Notes under the pieces: model-generated
Databases searched by the model: none
What the model saw: the letters and a program-made list of their open reading frames with translations, nothing else
What the model was told of the DNA's origin: nothing
Origin: Antedon mediterranea
Lineage: Eukaryota; Echinodermata; Crinoidea; Comatulida; Antedonidae
Reading direction: 5' to 3'
DNA length: 64,000 nt
Assembly: GCF_964355755.1 (NCBI RefSeq)
Contig: NC_092674.1
Coordinates: 4,533,001-4,597,000, forward strand
Translations under genes and position numbers: made by a program
In this document: positions 10,670 to 49,511 of the stretch, piece after piece
How the letters are laid out: each line of letters opens with the position of its first letter
How positions within the stretch are numbered: position 1 is the first letter of the stretch

Positions 10670-11503
10670 ACAGGGAAATTTTCGAAAAAAGGACGATTTT
10701 CGACCATTTTATTTTTTGACATAAATGGTTACTATTGCATAATAAACATGCGCAGAGACAAATAATTGGTTCTGCGCATGTCAATTGTGCTATAGTAACT
10801 TTTTATCGAAAAAAAAAAAGGTCGAAAATTAGCCATTTTTTGAACAAATACCTGTACAGGGAAATTTTCGAAAAATGGCCGATTTTCGACCCTTTTATTT
10901 TTTTGACATAAATGGTTACTATTGAATAATAAACACGCGCAGAGACGAATAATGGGTTCTGCGCATGTCAATTGTGCTATCATAACGATATTTGGCATAA
11001 ATATAGCACAATTGACATGCGCAGAATCCATTATTTGACTCTGCGCATGTCAATTGTGCTATAGTAACCAGTTTTTACATAAATGGTTACTATAGCATAA
11101 TAAACATGCGCAGAGTTGACAAATGGGTTCTGTGCATGTTAATTGTGCTATAGTAACCAGTTTTATCGAAAAATAAAAAGGTCGAAAATTTGCCATTTTT
11201 TGAAAAAATCCCTGTAGGGGATAGTAAAGGGAAATTTTCGAAAAATGGCCGATTTTCGACCCTTTTATTTTTTTGACATAAATGGTTACTATAGCATAAT
11301 AAACATGCGCAGAGTTGAATAAGGGTTCTGTGCATGTCAATTGTGCTATAGTAACCAGTTTTATCGAAAATTAAAAAGGTCGAAAATTGGCCATTTTTTT
11401 GGAAAAAATCCCTGTAAGTACAGGGAAATTTTCGAAAAATGAGTGGCCGATTTTCGACCCTTTTATTTTTTGACATAAAAGGTTACTATTGCATAATAAA
11501 CAA
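10670..11503. repeat. Tandem array of about four long palindromes (foldback/MITE units)
   Basis: Units at about 10670-10855, 10856-11215, 11226-11415 and 11420-11503 (cut short). Each begins ACAGGGAAATTTTCGAAAAA and returns as its complement, TTTTTGAAAAAATCCCTGT. Inside, GGTTACTATWGCATAATAAAC faces GTGCTATAGTAACC around CATGCGCAGAG / CTGCGCATGTCAATTG. The second unit has a duplicated centre. All ORFs here are shadows of the palindromes. Confidence 0.85.
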
Positions 11504-11594
11504 CGAAAAAAAAATCCATGTACTATAGTCCTGCGGTACGTACATTTTTTACGCTGAAATTACTGTGTATTCGAGAACCATCTGTGGATACGAT

Positions 11595-11631
11595 CTAGAT
11601 GGTACGCAAGCGAAGCGAGCGTACCATCTAG
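11595..11631. repeat. Perfect 13-bp hairpin with GCGAAGCGA loop
   Basis: Arms CTAGATGGTACGC (11595-11607) and GCGTACCATCTAG (11619-11631) are perfect complements around the 11-nt loop AAGCGAAGCGA. CGAGAACCATC lies about 25 bases upstream. The same arrangement occurs at 48190-48226. Confidence 0.8.
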
Positions 11632-13797
11632 TTAACAAAATGAAAGATAGGCTACTCTGTAATGAAAACAATCGTGTGAAAAGCATCTTAATAAATGAAA
11701 TATACTATTTAATGAAAACAATCGTGTGAACACATCTTCCCTCATACACAATATAGATATACAATAACCAAAATGCATAGAAGAAATATAGAAGGACGAC
11801 CCAATAGCGAGCATTATGCGTGTGGTTATACGTGGCATAGCGAGACAAGCTATCAATGTCGTAAATATATTGTTTTAATCTAATTAATAACATGAGTTGT
11901 GATTTGGGAACTTTTCGAAACACGTTATAAATAGAACCTTTCCAAATTGCGCGCGTATTGCATGAGTCTCAAACAACTTCGTAAAGTGTAAACGCAATTG
12001 CGCATGCGTAAAAACGATATTACCGTACAAGGTTAAAATTCACGTTTATTTCGTGAACAAAAAGTTCATTACAAAGATTCTATAGCCTAATTAAATATTC
12101 TACTAAAACAGTAGTAAAACCACTGCAGCTGTCATTAGATTCTCCCTAACTGACTATTGCAAGTCATTGATATATACATGTAAGCCTAAGTGTATTAAAT
12201 AAGTTTAACTTGCGATAGACAGTTAAGATAATGACAGCTGTAGAATCTGGATTTTAGTAACATATACAGTGTTATCGTTCAATGTGGTACCTAGGCCTGC
12301 AAACTCAATCTTAAACTAGTTTTAAAAGAATTCTATTCTCTGTGTGTACCAGCCGTCGCCTTCATAATTGTTTATCTGAAGGTTTCTTTCGCGTCATTGA
12401 ATATAAATATTTACATATTTGATAAAAATATAAATTAATTCAAACACATTAAAAACCTACCAAAAATGGTTTCCCCTAAAATATATATTATTTAATAGCG
12501 TAATTATCGTTTTTAGATATTATTTTTCCTATATTTTCTATAAAAAGAACATTTCTTAACACGTTTATCATCCTCTTTCAAAATTGTTCAATTCGCATTA
12601 AAAAAAATCCTAAGTTGCTATTTATAGATTTAAAGAATGTTCTTGTAATCAATGTTTACCTATAAAAAACATTTTGAACAAGAGTATTCTCGCATTCGTA
12701 TTCTTACTACCAGTGTGCAGTTACTATTCTAAGATCCAGTCTTTGTCGATATTATAAGATCGTTAGCAGTATTACATTTTGGAGATGCTTTTAAAACCGA
12801 CACTCTCTGTACCGGTGGGACAATAGTAATAGGCCAAATACTACCCTGGGTTACGTCCTAGCGAGAACCAAGCTAAGGGAAAAGACATTGCCGTGCCTAT
12901 ACATTGATATTTTTAAAAGATAATCATAGTTGTGTATTCTTTTTATGATTAAGGCCTATTTATGGAATGATTGCCATTCAAACTTTTCTGTTTGTTTTTA
13001 AACCACCACCTGATCTGTTCAACACATGTTTTACCAACACAAACATCTTTGCATTGTTCGCCTTTTTACAATTAAGTTACCTTGCTATTTATTTATACAC
13101 TATACAATATTACATTTTAAATACAAGTAAAAAGTACCTTCAGGAGGCACTGTAGTAGGCGCTGTTTGGCGATAACATTTTAGTTATTGTATTTTCTAAA
13201 AATGTAATTCTGTCAACGTCATAGAGACCATCCACTAGTTCTTTATGTAAGTTTAATATATAGTGTGTACCAAGTCTAGGTTCTAGATATTTTGGCACAC
13301 TTGGCGTGCCATACGTATACTTGAACTGAATTACAGACAAAATCCAGGCTGGTGGCGCTCTTAAATGAATACTTTCTGAATACTTCTGAGTACTACTTAC
13401 TGAATGAATACCTAACAACGTAGGCTTTGAGAGAGAAACTAAGCGTATAGCGCCAACATTATTAACAAAGTTGTCTTAAAATGTATCTATTTCAATATTG
13501 CCGATTGCACATTGATACAAACTGCTGGTATTATCACACAATTAACTTTACAATAAAACTAAAGCATTATATTCCTGAGAAGTTAAATTTACATAAGTGG
13601 AGTGTAAGTATAATTACACCATGTGACTTTAAGAGCGCAGACTATATAAACAGTGCAGACTACACGAAATAATCGCGGCAGAATTGTTACCTGTTTCTGG
13701 TACTTAACCATTATAGTGTATCATCTACACACTATCGTATCAATGTACCTGGTATGAAAAAAGAATATCAATATGAGATATTGCTTACTGAGTTTAT
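11632..13797. other. Intergenic, nothing recognised apart from a MITE A end
   Basis: No gene signal. A solo family A end lies at 12850-12880. The open frame at 13140-13418 on the minus strand has no recognisable domain and overlaps the dispersed GGCACACTTGGCGTGCCATACGTAT motif near 13295, so it is not called as a gene. Confidence 0.4.
12850..12880. mobile_element. Solo terminal fragment of MITE family A
   Basis: TTACGTCCTAGCGAGAACCAAGCTAAG corresponds to the right end of family A (TTACGT..CTAGTGGGAACCAAGCTTA). Confidence 0.5.
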
Positions 13798-13833
13798 CCA
13801 TGGAGGAAAAAATTATTATTTTTTCCTCCATGG
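13798..13833. repeat. Perfect 16-bp stem, 4-nt loop hairpin
   Basis: CCATGGAGGAAAAAAT (13798-13813), loop TATT, then the exact complement to 13833. Flanked on both sides by TTTATC, which could be a target-site duplication of a tiny foldback element. Confidence 0.75.
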
Positions 13834-14179
13834 TTTATCATAATAATTTCTAAAATATGTATATTTATGAGTGCACAGGAAGTGTTAATATACATGTTTT
13901 AAATGCGAATAAATATTTCATATAATATACAATATGAACAAATATTATACAATGTTAAAGTATTAGTATAAAAATAATTACTGTAATATGGTATATAAAA
14001 TTTTAAAAGACAAATATGGAACTATTACTGAAATTATTAACTGAAAATATGTATTACCATACTCGCTCGAGTAAGTAGCGCGCCCCCTACCGAGTCCCAC
14101 CGTGGCTATATTTTCAAAGTTCTAAACTTAACCGAACGAGTACGACACTGCACATTGTTTGTGACACTGGTCATGTCAT

Positions 14180-14281
14180 GTTATTTTATATATTGTAATT
14201 ATGATGTATTTGAAGACGAGCAATGTAAATTTTCTCCTTGTGGGAACGAATAAAGATTATACTTGATACTTGATACTTGGT
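14180..14281 (+). mobile_element. LINE 3' tail candidate
   Basis: TTTTCTCCTTGTGGGAACG, then AATAAAGATTATACTTGATACTTGATACTTGG: a polyadenylation-like signal followed by an ACTTGAT short tandem repeat, the common end of CR1-like elements in marine invertebrates. Confidence 0.55.
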
Positions 14282-14499
14282 GTTAATATAATAAAGTTAT
14301 GGTATTACCATAAACCGTAATATTACCGTAATTCATTATGATATAATTACATTACGTAAGGTAATCTTCATAAACTAAAATTGATTACGTATCTAATGTA
14401 CATATGTGTACTATGTACCAGCTATGTCAATTGTCTACTTAACACGTATTGCCATCTACGCACTCGATTTTCGGTAATCTAAATTTCTTCATGTATCTT

Positions 14500-14647
14500 A
14501 GGAATATTGGTACGGTAATACAGCATCATGTGTTTCACGTGTATATCTCCTAGAGTATAGTATACCATAATGTAACCCTTAACCTTAAATGTTACAGGCG
14601 CCACATGTGATACAAATGAGATGCTGTATTACCCAAATATTCCTGAT
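14500..14647. mobile_element. Small inverted-repeat element
   Basis: AGGAATATTGGTACGGTAAT followed by ACAGCATCA at the left is mirrored by TGAGATGCTGTATTACC and CAAATATTCCT at the right (about 25-bp arms with a few mismatches), with about 85 bases between them. Confidence 0.6.
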
Positions 14648-14699
14648 ACCGGACAAATATTGTAGTGTGTGGATATACAGCACTGAGAATCAGGAATCT

Positions 14700-14970
14700 A
14701 CGTAACACGTACAGTATTGTCATCTACGTAACATACGATTGCCATCTACGTAACACGTATTACCACCTACGTAACACGTATTGCCATCTACGTAACACGT
14801 ATTGCCATCTACGTAACACGTATTGCCATCTACGTAACACATATTGCCATCTACGTAACACGTATTGCCACCTACGTAACACGTATTGCCACCGACGTAA
14901 CACGTATTGCCACCTACGTAATACGTATTGCCATCTACGTAACACGTATTGCCATCTGCGCAATACGTTA
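14700..14970. repeat. 21-bp minisatellite, about 13 copies
   Basis: Unit ACACGTATTGCCATCTACGTA with T/C variants (CCATCTACG, CCACCTACG, CCACCGACG). A lone copy of the unit lies upstream at 14441-14463. The period is a multiple of 3, so all frames look open; not coding. Confidence 0.9.
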
Positions 14971-15180
14971 TACAAACCATACATAGTTGGTATACGATGG
15001 ATTATAACAGAAGCAACAATTAGTTTAAAGCAAATTAGTAATTAGTGATTGGTTCAGACAATGTAATAATGCAACGCAACTAATAAAGATAAACAAACAA
15101 TTAAATAATGGTAATAATAATACGTATTAAAGTGGGATACAATGATGTTAAGATATTATAATTATTAGGTAACAATCATA

Positions 15181-15300
15181 AAGCTTTGTTTCCACTAGGA
15201 CGCAACGCAAGGACGTAACGCAACAACAACAGTCGCGTGTGATTGGTCAACTCGCTTACGTTGCGTCTATGTCCTTGCGTTGCTAGTGGGAACCATGCTT
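15181..15300. mobile_element. MITE family A, short copy
   Basis: AAGCTTTGTTTCCACTAGGA at the left, CTAGTGGGAACCATGCTT at the right, GCAACGCAAGGACGTAACGC and TTGCGTCTATGTCCTTGCG inside. Both ends present. Confidence 0.8.
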
Positions 15301-16735
15301 AAATAATTATACTGCAAATGAACATTGAAATTTAGCAATACTATAAGTATCACTATAGTTATTTAATGTTACGATTTATTTTGTATTTATTATCCAGTCT
15401 GCTTTTTTTCTGTATTTCTCTTTGGATTTAAGAAATAGACAGTCGACTTCAATGTAACCACACCTTTTATATTTATGGTTTTGATAGTAACTGTATCTGG
15501 TACACTTGAAATGTGTCCACTGACATAGCAGGATATAAGACCAGGGAAGAGTGTAATTTCACTCGTCAATGATCAGAACGAGTACACTAATATGAGTCAA
15601 AATGACGTATAAGTTTGGGAAAACTTCAATTTCCATTTATAGCAGTAATAATTAAACTAGCAACTTCATAGTGAAGATGTACAAGTGATTGATATTATTT
15701 CCCATGCAAGCTATGAAGCTAATATTATAATTAAAAGAGGCATAGAATACATTCTGAAAGTATAAGAAATATGTAAAATAATTAATTGAATGTGAGGATG
15801 GGGAAGAAATCAGTAAGGACTTATTATTAGACAATGTTTCCAAACTTATGTAAAGAAGCGGAAATGACGACAACAGCTGAAATAGTTTGAAGAATCATGG
15901 GAAGGTATTTCAAATTGTATAAAGCGCTCTTGTTATCTTTATTAAAAGATTATGAAAATGGAAATTATTATCGGAAAATTGTGTTTACCATAACCAATCT
16001 TTATATAGGAAACATGCGACGCAGTGTCCCGGACTTTAAAGTTGTTAATAATCAGAATTAGGAAGCGTTAGAATGAAGTTAGTAGGCTTATAACCAAAAT
16101 CTAAATAGTTAAAAAAATCAACAACAAAAAATTAATTAAAGAAAATAAAAACGGCGTTTTCCTTCAGATGCTATCCATATTTGTGTTATCTATATAAATG
16201 GAAGTTTTATATACAGGTGAGCAAATACATAAAGTATTACGTCATCTACTGTTTTTGTATTCTACTTGTTGAAGATTACTTAGTAATACAACAGGATTGA
16301 CTTGCATTACGTTGAATCTTGCTAAATTATAAATAAATATAATTTCACCAATTTATGAGGCCAATGAGCTTTCATTGCGACATAGATAATTAATTTTTAA
16401 TCGATCTGTGCATAATTTTGACAAAAAGAAGACATAACAAATGTGATTTCTCTGTAAAATCAGTGAATATTGTGAGTTATACGGCTTATTGATGCGTTGT
16501 TCACATGTTAACAGGATTAGATATTAATACGCACACAATTTCGAATAGCACCCGTCGGGAAAATAAAACAAACAATATAAAAACTAAGAATGAATCAGGC
16601 AGACAAGAGACATCACATATTCCCGCCTAGTTTTCTGAACGAATGTTTTAATCGTTGCTGTCATGTTGCGTATATTTGTTATACACATACAAGATAAAAA
16701 ATTTTGTAGGTGATTCGCAATAACTTTTTTTTTCA
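15301..16735. other. Intergenic, nothing recognised
   Basis: AT-rich, no ORF with domain signal, no structured repeat noticed. Confidence 0.4.
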
Positions 16736-16869
16736 AAGTGAATTGACCAATCTCAAGCGATGACTTATTCGCTTGTGATTTCTAACTGTCTATAACTTCG
16801 CTTGTCATTGGTTAAAACGCTTGCGTTGCGTTTACGTCCTTGCGTTACGTTCTAGTGGGAACCAAGCTT
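16736..16869. mobile_element. MITE family A, left end missing
   Basis: AGTGAATTGACCAATCTCAA through to CTAGTGGGAACCAAGCTT. The interior (TTCGCTTGTGATTTCTAACT, GTCTATAACTTCGCTTGTCA) matches the copies at 26177 and 55901 almost base for base. Confidence 0.8.
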
Positions 16870-17038
16870 AAGTTAGCGTCCTGTGAAAACGAAAAGTTGC
16901 TATTACACGACGCATGAGGTGCACTGCTGCACCAGTCAAAAAACTAGACATATTTGAAAATGTGATGGCGTGTGTTAATATGTGTTTATATTGGTATTAG
17001 TTAAAGGAAACATTGTCTTTCACCCTCCACCCACTTAC

Positions 17039-17099
17039 GGGTGTCCTCAGTTCGATCACAATCAAGGAAGATTCGGTCTTGTTCTGGATTTCATCTCAA
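17039..17099 (-). other. Candidate orphan exon of 61 bp
   Basis: Minus strand: acceptor CACATTTTTCAG, 61 bases, strong donor CCC|GTAAGTGG. All three frames contain a stop, so it would be untranslated or a terminal alternative coding exon. It lies 1 kb downstream of the TRPC stop and 12 kb upstream of the nephronectin-like start. It could be chance. Confidence 0.25.
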
Positions 17100-17999
17100 C
17101 TGAAAAATGTGACACAACAAAAAAATAAAACATTTATATCAAGGTTTACAGTAAATCGAATGCATCAATAAAATAATCAGGATAGAGACAATGCATTAAA
17201 TGGTATAAAGTGCATATTGGTCATGTCTTCAAAGTTTAGAAGATAAAAACAAGAAAGGTAAATAGGAGATCATAATGCATAGGCTTTCAAGGAGAGTACA
17301 ATATTTACAGTAGGAATTGTGCAGAATATAAGACAACAGTTGGATGTGCGATTAAAGGAATAGACAAGGATGGATCTGTATATTGTTTTTGTGTATACAT
17401 CATTCACGACAGATGACGTAAGCAATACAAGAACACTGAACCTATCGTAGGAATGAGTACCTGTTACCTCACAATAAACAAACAGTTCTAAGCCAGTACT
17501 TATCTTATCTGTTCCAATTTGTTTCCAACCGGATTGTTTAGGAGAAAAAATATCAATATTGTGTGCCTCTAAAATGTTATATAGAATAATGTAAAGTTTT
17601 CCATATTCTCGAATGTTTACACAAGGAAATCTATGATTTTGCTAGCTTAGCCTGACTTAAGTTTAGCTATTTTACCGTACGGGATTATTTGTCTCTACAT
17701 GCATATTATGAATAAATAAATATTGCATGTTGTTGTCATAAATCTGTATGTAGCCTTTGTTGTATAATTGCGATATCATGTTAGGAATAATTAACCTTTC
17801 CAGTATGTACATTATTCTGTGCTTAGTAGATATTTACATAATTACAATTAGTTTACTATTTCAATATATTTTATAGATTTAGGCCTATAAAGCAAATTAT
17901 CAATATTTTAATAATGGCAAGGCTGTTGACAATATTGTTAAGCCTTAACTGAGATAAAAAAAATCTAAATCTCGGCTAAAACTTACAAAAGAAATAGAG

Positions 18000-18005
18000 T
18001 TTATT
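18000..18005 (-). terminator. Candidate polyadenylation signal for the TRPC gene
   Basis: AATAAA on the minus strand 108 bases after the stop codon. It is the nearest canonical hexamer, but in AT-rich DNA it is weak evidence alone. Confidence 0.3.
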
Positions 18006-18112
18006 TACAATCTATCAACGTTTCTGAGATTTTTCAATACTAAAACTTGCATCCATTTTACCATAGAAAATTGAGATTAGTCTATGGTTGTAAAAAATAG
18101 GGGAAGGGTACC

Positions 18113-45441
<27,329 letters not shown>

Positions 45442-46600
45442 GTTTATTCCTCTGTTTTAAAGCTTTAAAACAACAATAGTTTGATACACTTTAACCGCCC
45501 CAAAAACCATATTAAATCATACTACTCGCGTAAAATATCTCACGTAAATGGCACGAACAAATGCATCCATCGTAGAGAAAGTGGAAAAAAGTACAGAAAA
45601 TCTTCCAGAAAATATGGTTTAAATTCACCGGAACATATTAAATAAATAATATACACATTATTCATGAAGATGACAGGTATAGGCGCTATGCTTAATTAGA
45701 GAACAGAACTGCTGAATGGTATGATTATAAGGTATAGTCGTGTGTTGCTGGAAGTAAATTATGATTAGTTAGCTGCAGCAGCATCAAAACAGAACGCCAC
45801 CTGCCTCAGGTAAAATCGAACCGAGAGTCAACAGGAAAGATAATCTCCAAATACATCACAACACTTTTCTGTCTAAATACCAAAACAAATTAATCTTAGA
45901 CCGCTCAAGTCCGTAAAGGTTTTCACGAGAAATATTCTTTTTTTTTACTTCTTCGACGCTGTCTTTAAGTTTCTTTCTTCTTCTGGTATTATAGGCCTGT
46001 GAAAACGCTTAATTATCTGCAAAGGCGTGCATTGCATATTCACGGGAAATTACTGGTCTTCTTCTAGAGTTTTCAGTGCTGTTTTTGGTTGTGATCCGTT
46101 TTGGGTGTTTTTTCGACTTCTATAAATGAAATGGTAATATCCAAGCTGAATAAAAACACCGGTAATTTTTTTCAATACAGAAAAAAAAAACTTCATCTAC
46201 AGAACCATACGTCCATCATCAGTGTTCTCGGTAAACCATGTGACCTTCACAAAATCCGTTGTCAATGCTACCTGAATTAATCGAAATCCTTCACAAATGC
46301 TACAAATTATTTCCATTTTATTCAAATCGTACATAACGTAGAGCACGGTGAATATCTCAGTTACCGATAAAACCTAGATTTCTTTTAAATTATATAAAAT
46401 CCATTTATGTCCAAAACTACTTCAAAGATAAATAGGTAATTTATCTTATCGGCCGAGTGACATCCTTTCCAATCATCAAATTTAGCCAGCAGTATGTATT
46501 AATAAATCCGTTTGCATCACTGGACATATCCGTTTGACATTTCTTGGTTTTCAATATTAGTATTAGGCTCGATTTTAGTTATTTTCGTGTGAGTCGCTTA
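45442..46600 (-). promoter_or_regulatory. Presumed TRPC 5' leader and promoter region
   Basis: Upstream of the TRPC ATG. The stretch just before it has several short upstream ATGs and a GGGGCGG GC-box-like run about 75 bases before the start. TTTAAAACAG|AGG 10 bases before the ATG could be a weak acceptor for an upstream untranslated exon. No firm TATA box or initiator was identified. Confidence 0.3.
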
Positions 46601-48378
46601 TACAATGTTGTCTACGTGCTTTACCGGTTTGCCTGCTAGGTTTGTCTATACATCTACGTGGAAATCTTATTAGGCCTACAACACAACCAGGCCAACATAT
46701 CGCACTCATGAGTAATAAATTGCACTCTCGGACACCTGTGCTTCGCACTATTAGATATCTTAGATAATATCCAATAACGATCACGCTCGAAGTTAATTGT
46801 CGGTCACAAACGCGACATAATGTTCATATTTTAGTTAAGGTGACTGCTTTTCCCGTAAGCATAACTAAACTGATGAGTCACTTTTGTTATAAAACTTGTA
46901 TGCAATTATTTCAATATTGGAAAATGTTTCATAGTTTCTATACTTAAAATTGAGTTGGTATTGAAACACAAATTGGATGTATGTATGGTAGAATAATATA
47001 ATAATAGAAGGTATCTATATATAAATTATGGTTAATTCTGACATAGGCGAGCACAATGCAAAAACTTCGGTACAAATCTCCGCCTTGGATACCTACCTTA
47101 TCTATCCGAGATGTACCGCGAAACGTAGATTTGATAACATTAGTGTTCACGCCGACGCTATTGTTCCATATTTTTATCTTAGGAAGATGTTATAAAGAGT
47201 TTTTTAACAACATTTATGATTTCAACATTAGATTTTCCTCTCAATTTCAATTCTTCCCGGTCAAAGTAATTTCCGGGTTTAAGATAAGTTCACCTTACAA
47301 CGACCTGGTTTTAAATATTTTCTCTCTTTTAAACACAAGGGAGCAGTTAAAATAATAGATTTGACCCTAAAGGTGACTGGAAACAGGCACTTTCCATCAA
47401 TCAATACAGTGTCCCTTTGGAAGACGAAAAAAAAATCAGATAGTAGGAATGCAGCTTAAGTTGGCCATTAGTCATAGCCATTTCAGTTTTTTGTTTATTT
47501 TAAAACATACCACGCGTGTGTGAAGGTACAGTAGTTAAATTATACTGCAAATTAATAAAGATCAAATTAAATATAAAATTACATAGGGAGATTTGATGAT
47601 AAGACATTTTTCGAGTGAAATCCCGATAGCTGAGTTTTATTGAGGAAGCTTGCAGGAATAACTGTAGGCTATCTTCCTGTGTCCCGTTAGGACCGACATG
47701 TCTGCCCATGTTGCAAGCCGTAATGTCTTCTTTCTTGGGCCCACTCTGTTAGGGCAGTTTCAAAAGATGATTAAATTAAATAATGTATTAATAATTATTA
47801 GGATGGTATTCATTTGAATAAACGCCTCTCCAATAAAACATCACTTTGAATAATAACCCCCCCCCCCCCCCCACATTTGTAATTCTTTTTTACCACTTTT
47901 CATATCTACTGTATTAGAGGATTTCATTTGATTATAAATGTTACCATATTATTAAAACTAAAAAATTTAACATATATCCCTCGAATAAGCACCTCCCTCA
48001 AATGACCTCCGCCTCCCCAAAGGGCCCTACCAAACAATAAAAACTATACTTTAAAATGTTATTAATCATCTAAAACACTGTGAAACAAAGTAGTTTAGTT
48101 TTACGAATGTCAAGCATTTTCAATAATGGTAACCGACAGAAAACGTATAAGGAGAACATTATCATTCCGAGAACCATCGTCTACACTTCCTAGAGGGGGA
48201 GCGAGCGAAGCGAGCTCACCCTCTAGTTATTATAATTACACTCATAGCAAATATTATAAATAGTGATGAAACATCTATAAAAAGCACGATAAGGTATATG
48301 GAACACCATATTATCTTTAGCGACTCATGATTGACCAAGCCTGCTTCAAATGTTGATGTAACGCATTTTTTTTAATTT
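46601..48378. other. Intergenic, nothing firm
   Basis: No recognised gene. A (C)16 run lies at 47857-47872. The minus-strand frame at 46944-47150 and plus-strand frame at 47056-47355 overlap each other and have no recognisable domain. Confidence 0.4.
48190..48226. repeat. 13-bp hairpin with GCGAAGCGA loop, second copy
   Basis: CTAGAGGGGGAGC (48190-48202) and GCTCACCCTCTAG (48214-48226), one mismatch, around GAGCGAAGCGA. CGAGAACCATC lies about 23 bases upstream as at 11595. Confidence 0.8.
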
Positions 48379-48492
48379 TAACGCAAAGCAACGACGATGT
48401 AGTAACGCAAGTGAGTTTACCAATCACAAGCGACAGTTGGGATGATCCATCGCTTCATGATTGGTCAAGTTACTGTCGGTGGTGCACGCTTA
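48379..48492. mobile_element. MITE family A, both ends decayed
   Basis: AACGCAAGTGAGTTTACCAA, TCACAAGCGACAG, CATCGCTTCATGATTGGTCA. Confidence 0.55.
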
Positions 48493-49142
48493 GTCTTTTG
48501 CATCCATGGCCAAGAGGGAACGAGACGTCAACATCATTTGTGTGTCAGGTAATGTATTATGTTTACATGAATGTTATAGGTGTAAGAAATTCTAAGAATG
48601 TTTACTTCATGAAACACCATTCTCATGTAGCTCCTATAATTTAACGTGCGCTCAGCGATAAAAGAGAACTTAACTGCCAACGGCATTTCGAACATGCAGC
48701 GATCACAAGTGCAAATGCAGAAATTAAATTTGCATGTATCTGCAGCAGAGTTTGCAATGTATTATAGTCAAAAGAAGTGCATTCAACAATAAAATTTAAT
48801 TTACTCTTGCCGTCAGGAAAACTGATTTAGAAGGATAATAAAGTAGATACGAAATGACACGAATCCAGTATTTGCAACACACCTGGGTAGAATTGCCAGT
48901 ACAAATACTTACATAGGCAAATTGAATTCTATATAATTGAAGGAGGTGGATGCGTATCGGTTTCCCCGCTCTACAATATTTGCATATTGAGTTGAAAAAC
49001 ACCATCTGCGGAGATTGTCCATCTTTCTAATGAACTTTAACATACAAAATATATACACATATATAACAATAAAATAATAAAACACACTTTAAATGGATCG
49101 GAACAAAACATTAATTTGAAAACACAAGTTTCTTTACATTCT

Positions 49143-49511
49143 TTAAAGATATATTGTCCCCCCAGAATCATGAAAAATAAAGATTTTTAAAATCAGAATT
49201 TGAATAGCCCATTTTGCAGTATTAATGAAGTTATTCACTTCCATTAAAAAACAAAGCCAAGTTAGTGTTTACCGACCAACCGACGGACCGATCAACCTAC
49301 CGACATAGTGAGCTGTGGAGTCGCGTTGCACGCACGCGACTAAACATGAAAATAAATTATGATTTCACTTATAAAAAGGCAAAACGAACAGTTACATTTA
49401 ACCAAAAATGTAAATAACTTATGTGACATTAAAATGGCATTATTCAACAATTCAACAACAAAAATTTAAAAAAAATATTTTTTCAGGGGGGATATAGGCC
49501 TATATCCTTAA
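49143..49511. mobile_element. MITE family C with family D nested inside
   Basis: TTAAAGATATATTGTCCCCC at the left, GGGGGGATATAGGCCTATAT CCTTAA at the right. 49260-49345 carries the family D blocks TGTTTACCGACCAACCGACG and GCACGCACGCGACTAAAC. Confidence 0.7.

Noticed and set aside
10395-11476. Overlapping frames on both strands
   Set aside because: Lie wholly in the palindromic array, so both strands read similarly; no protein family.
13140-13418. 92-codon frame on the minus strand as a gene
   Set aside because: No recognisable domain, no splice context, and it overlaps a dispersed repeat motif.
14665-15045. Long frames over 14665-15045
   Set aside because: Shadow of the 21-bp ACACGTATTGCC array.
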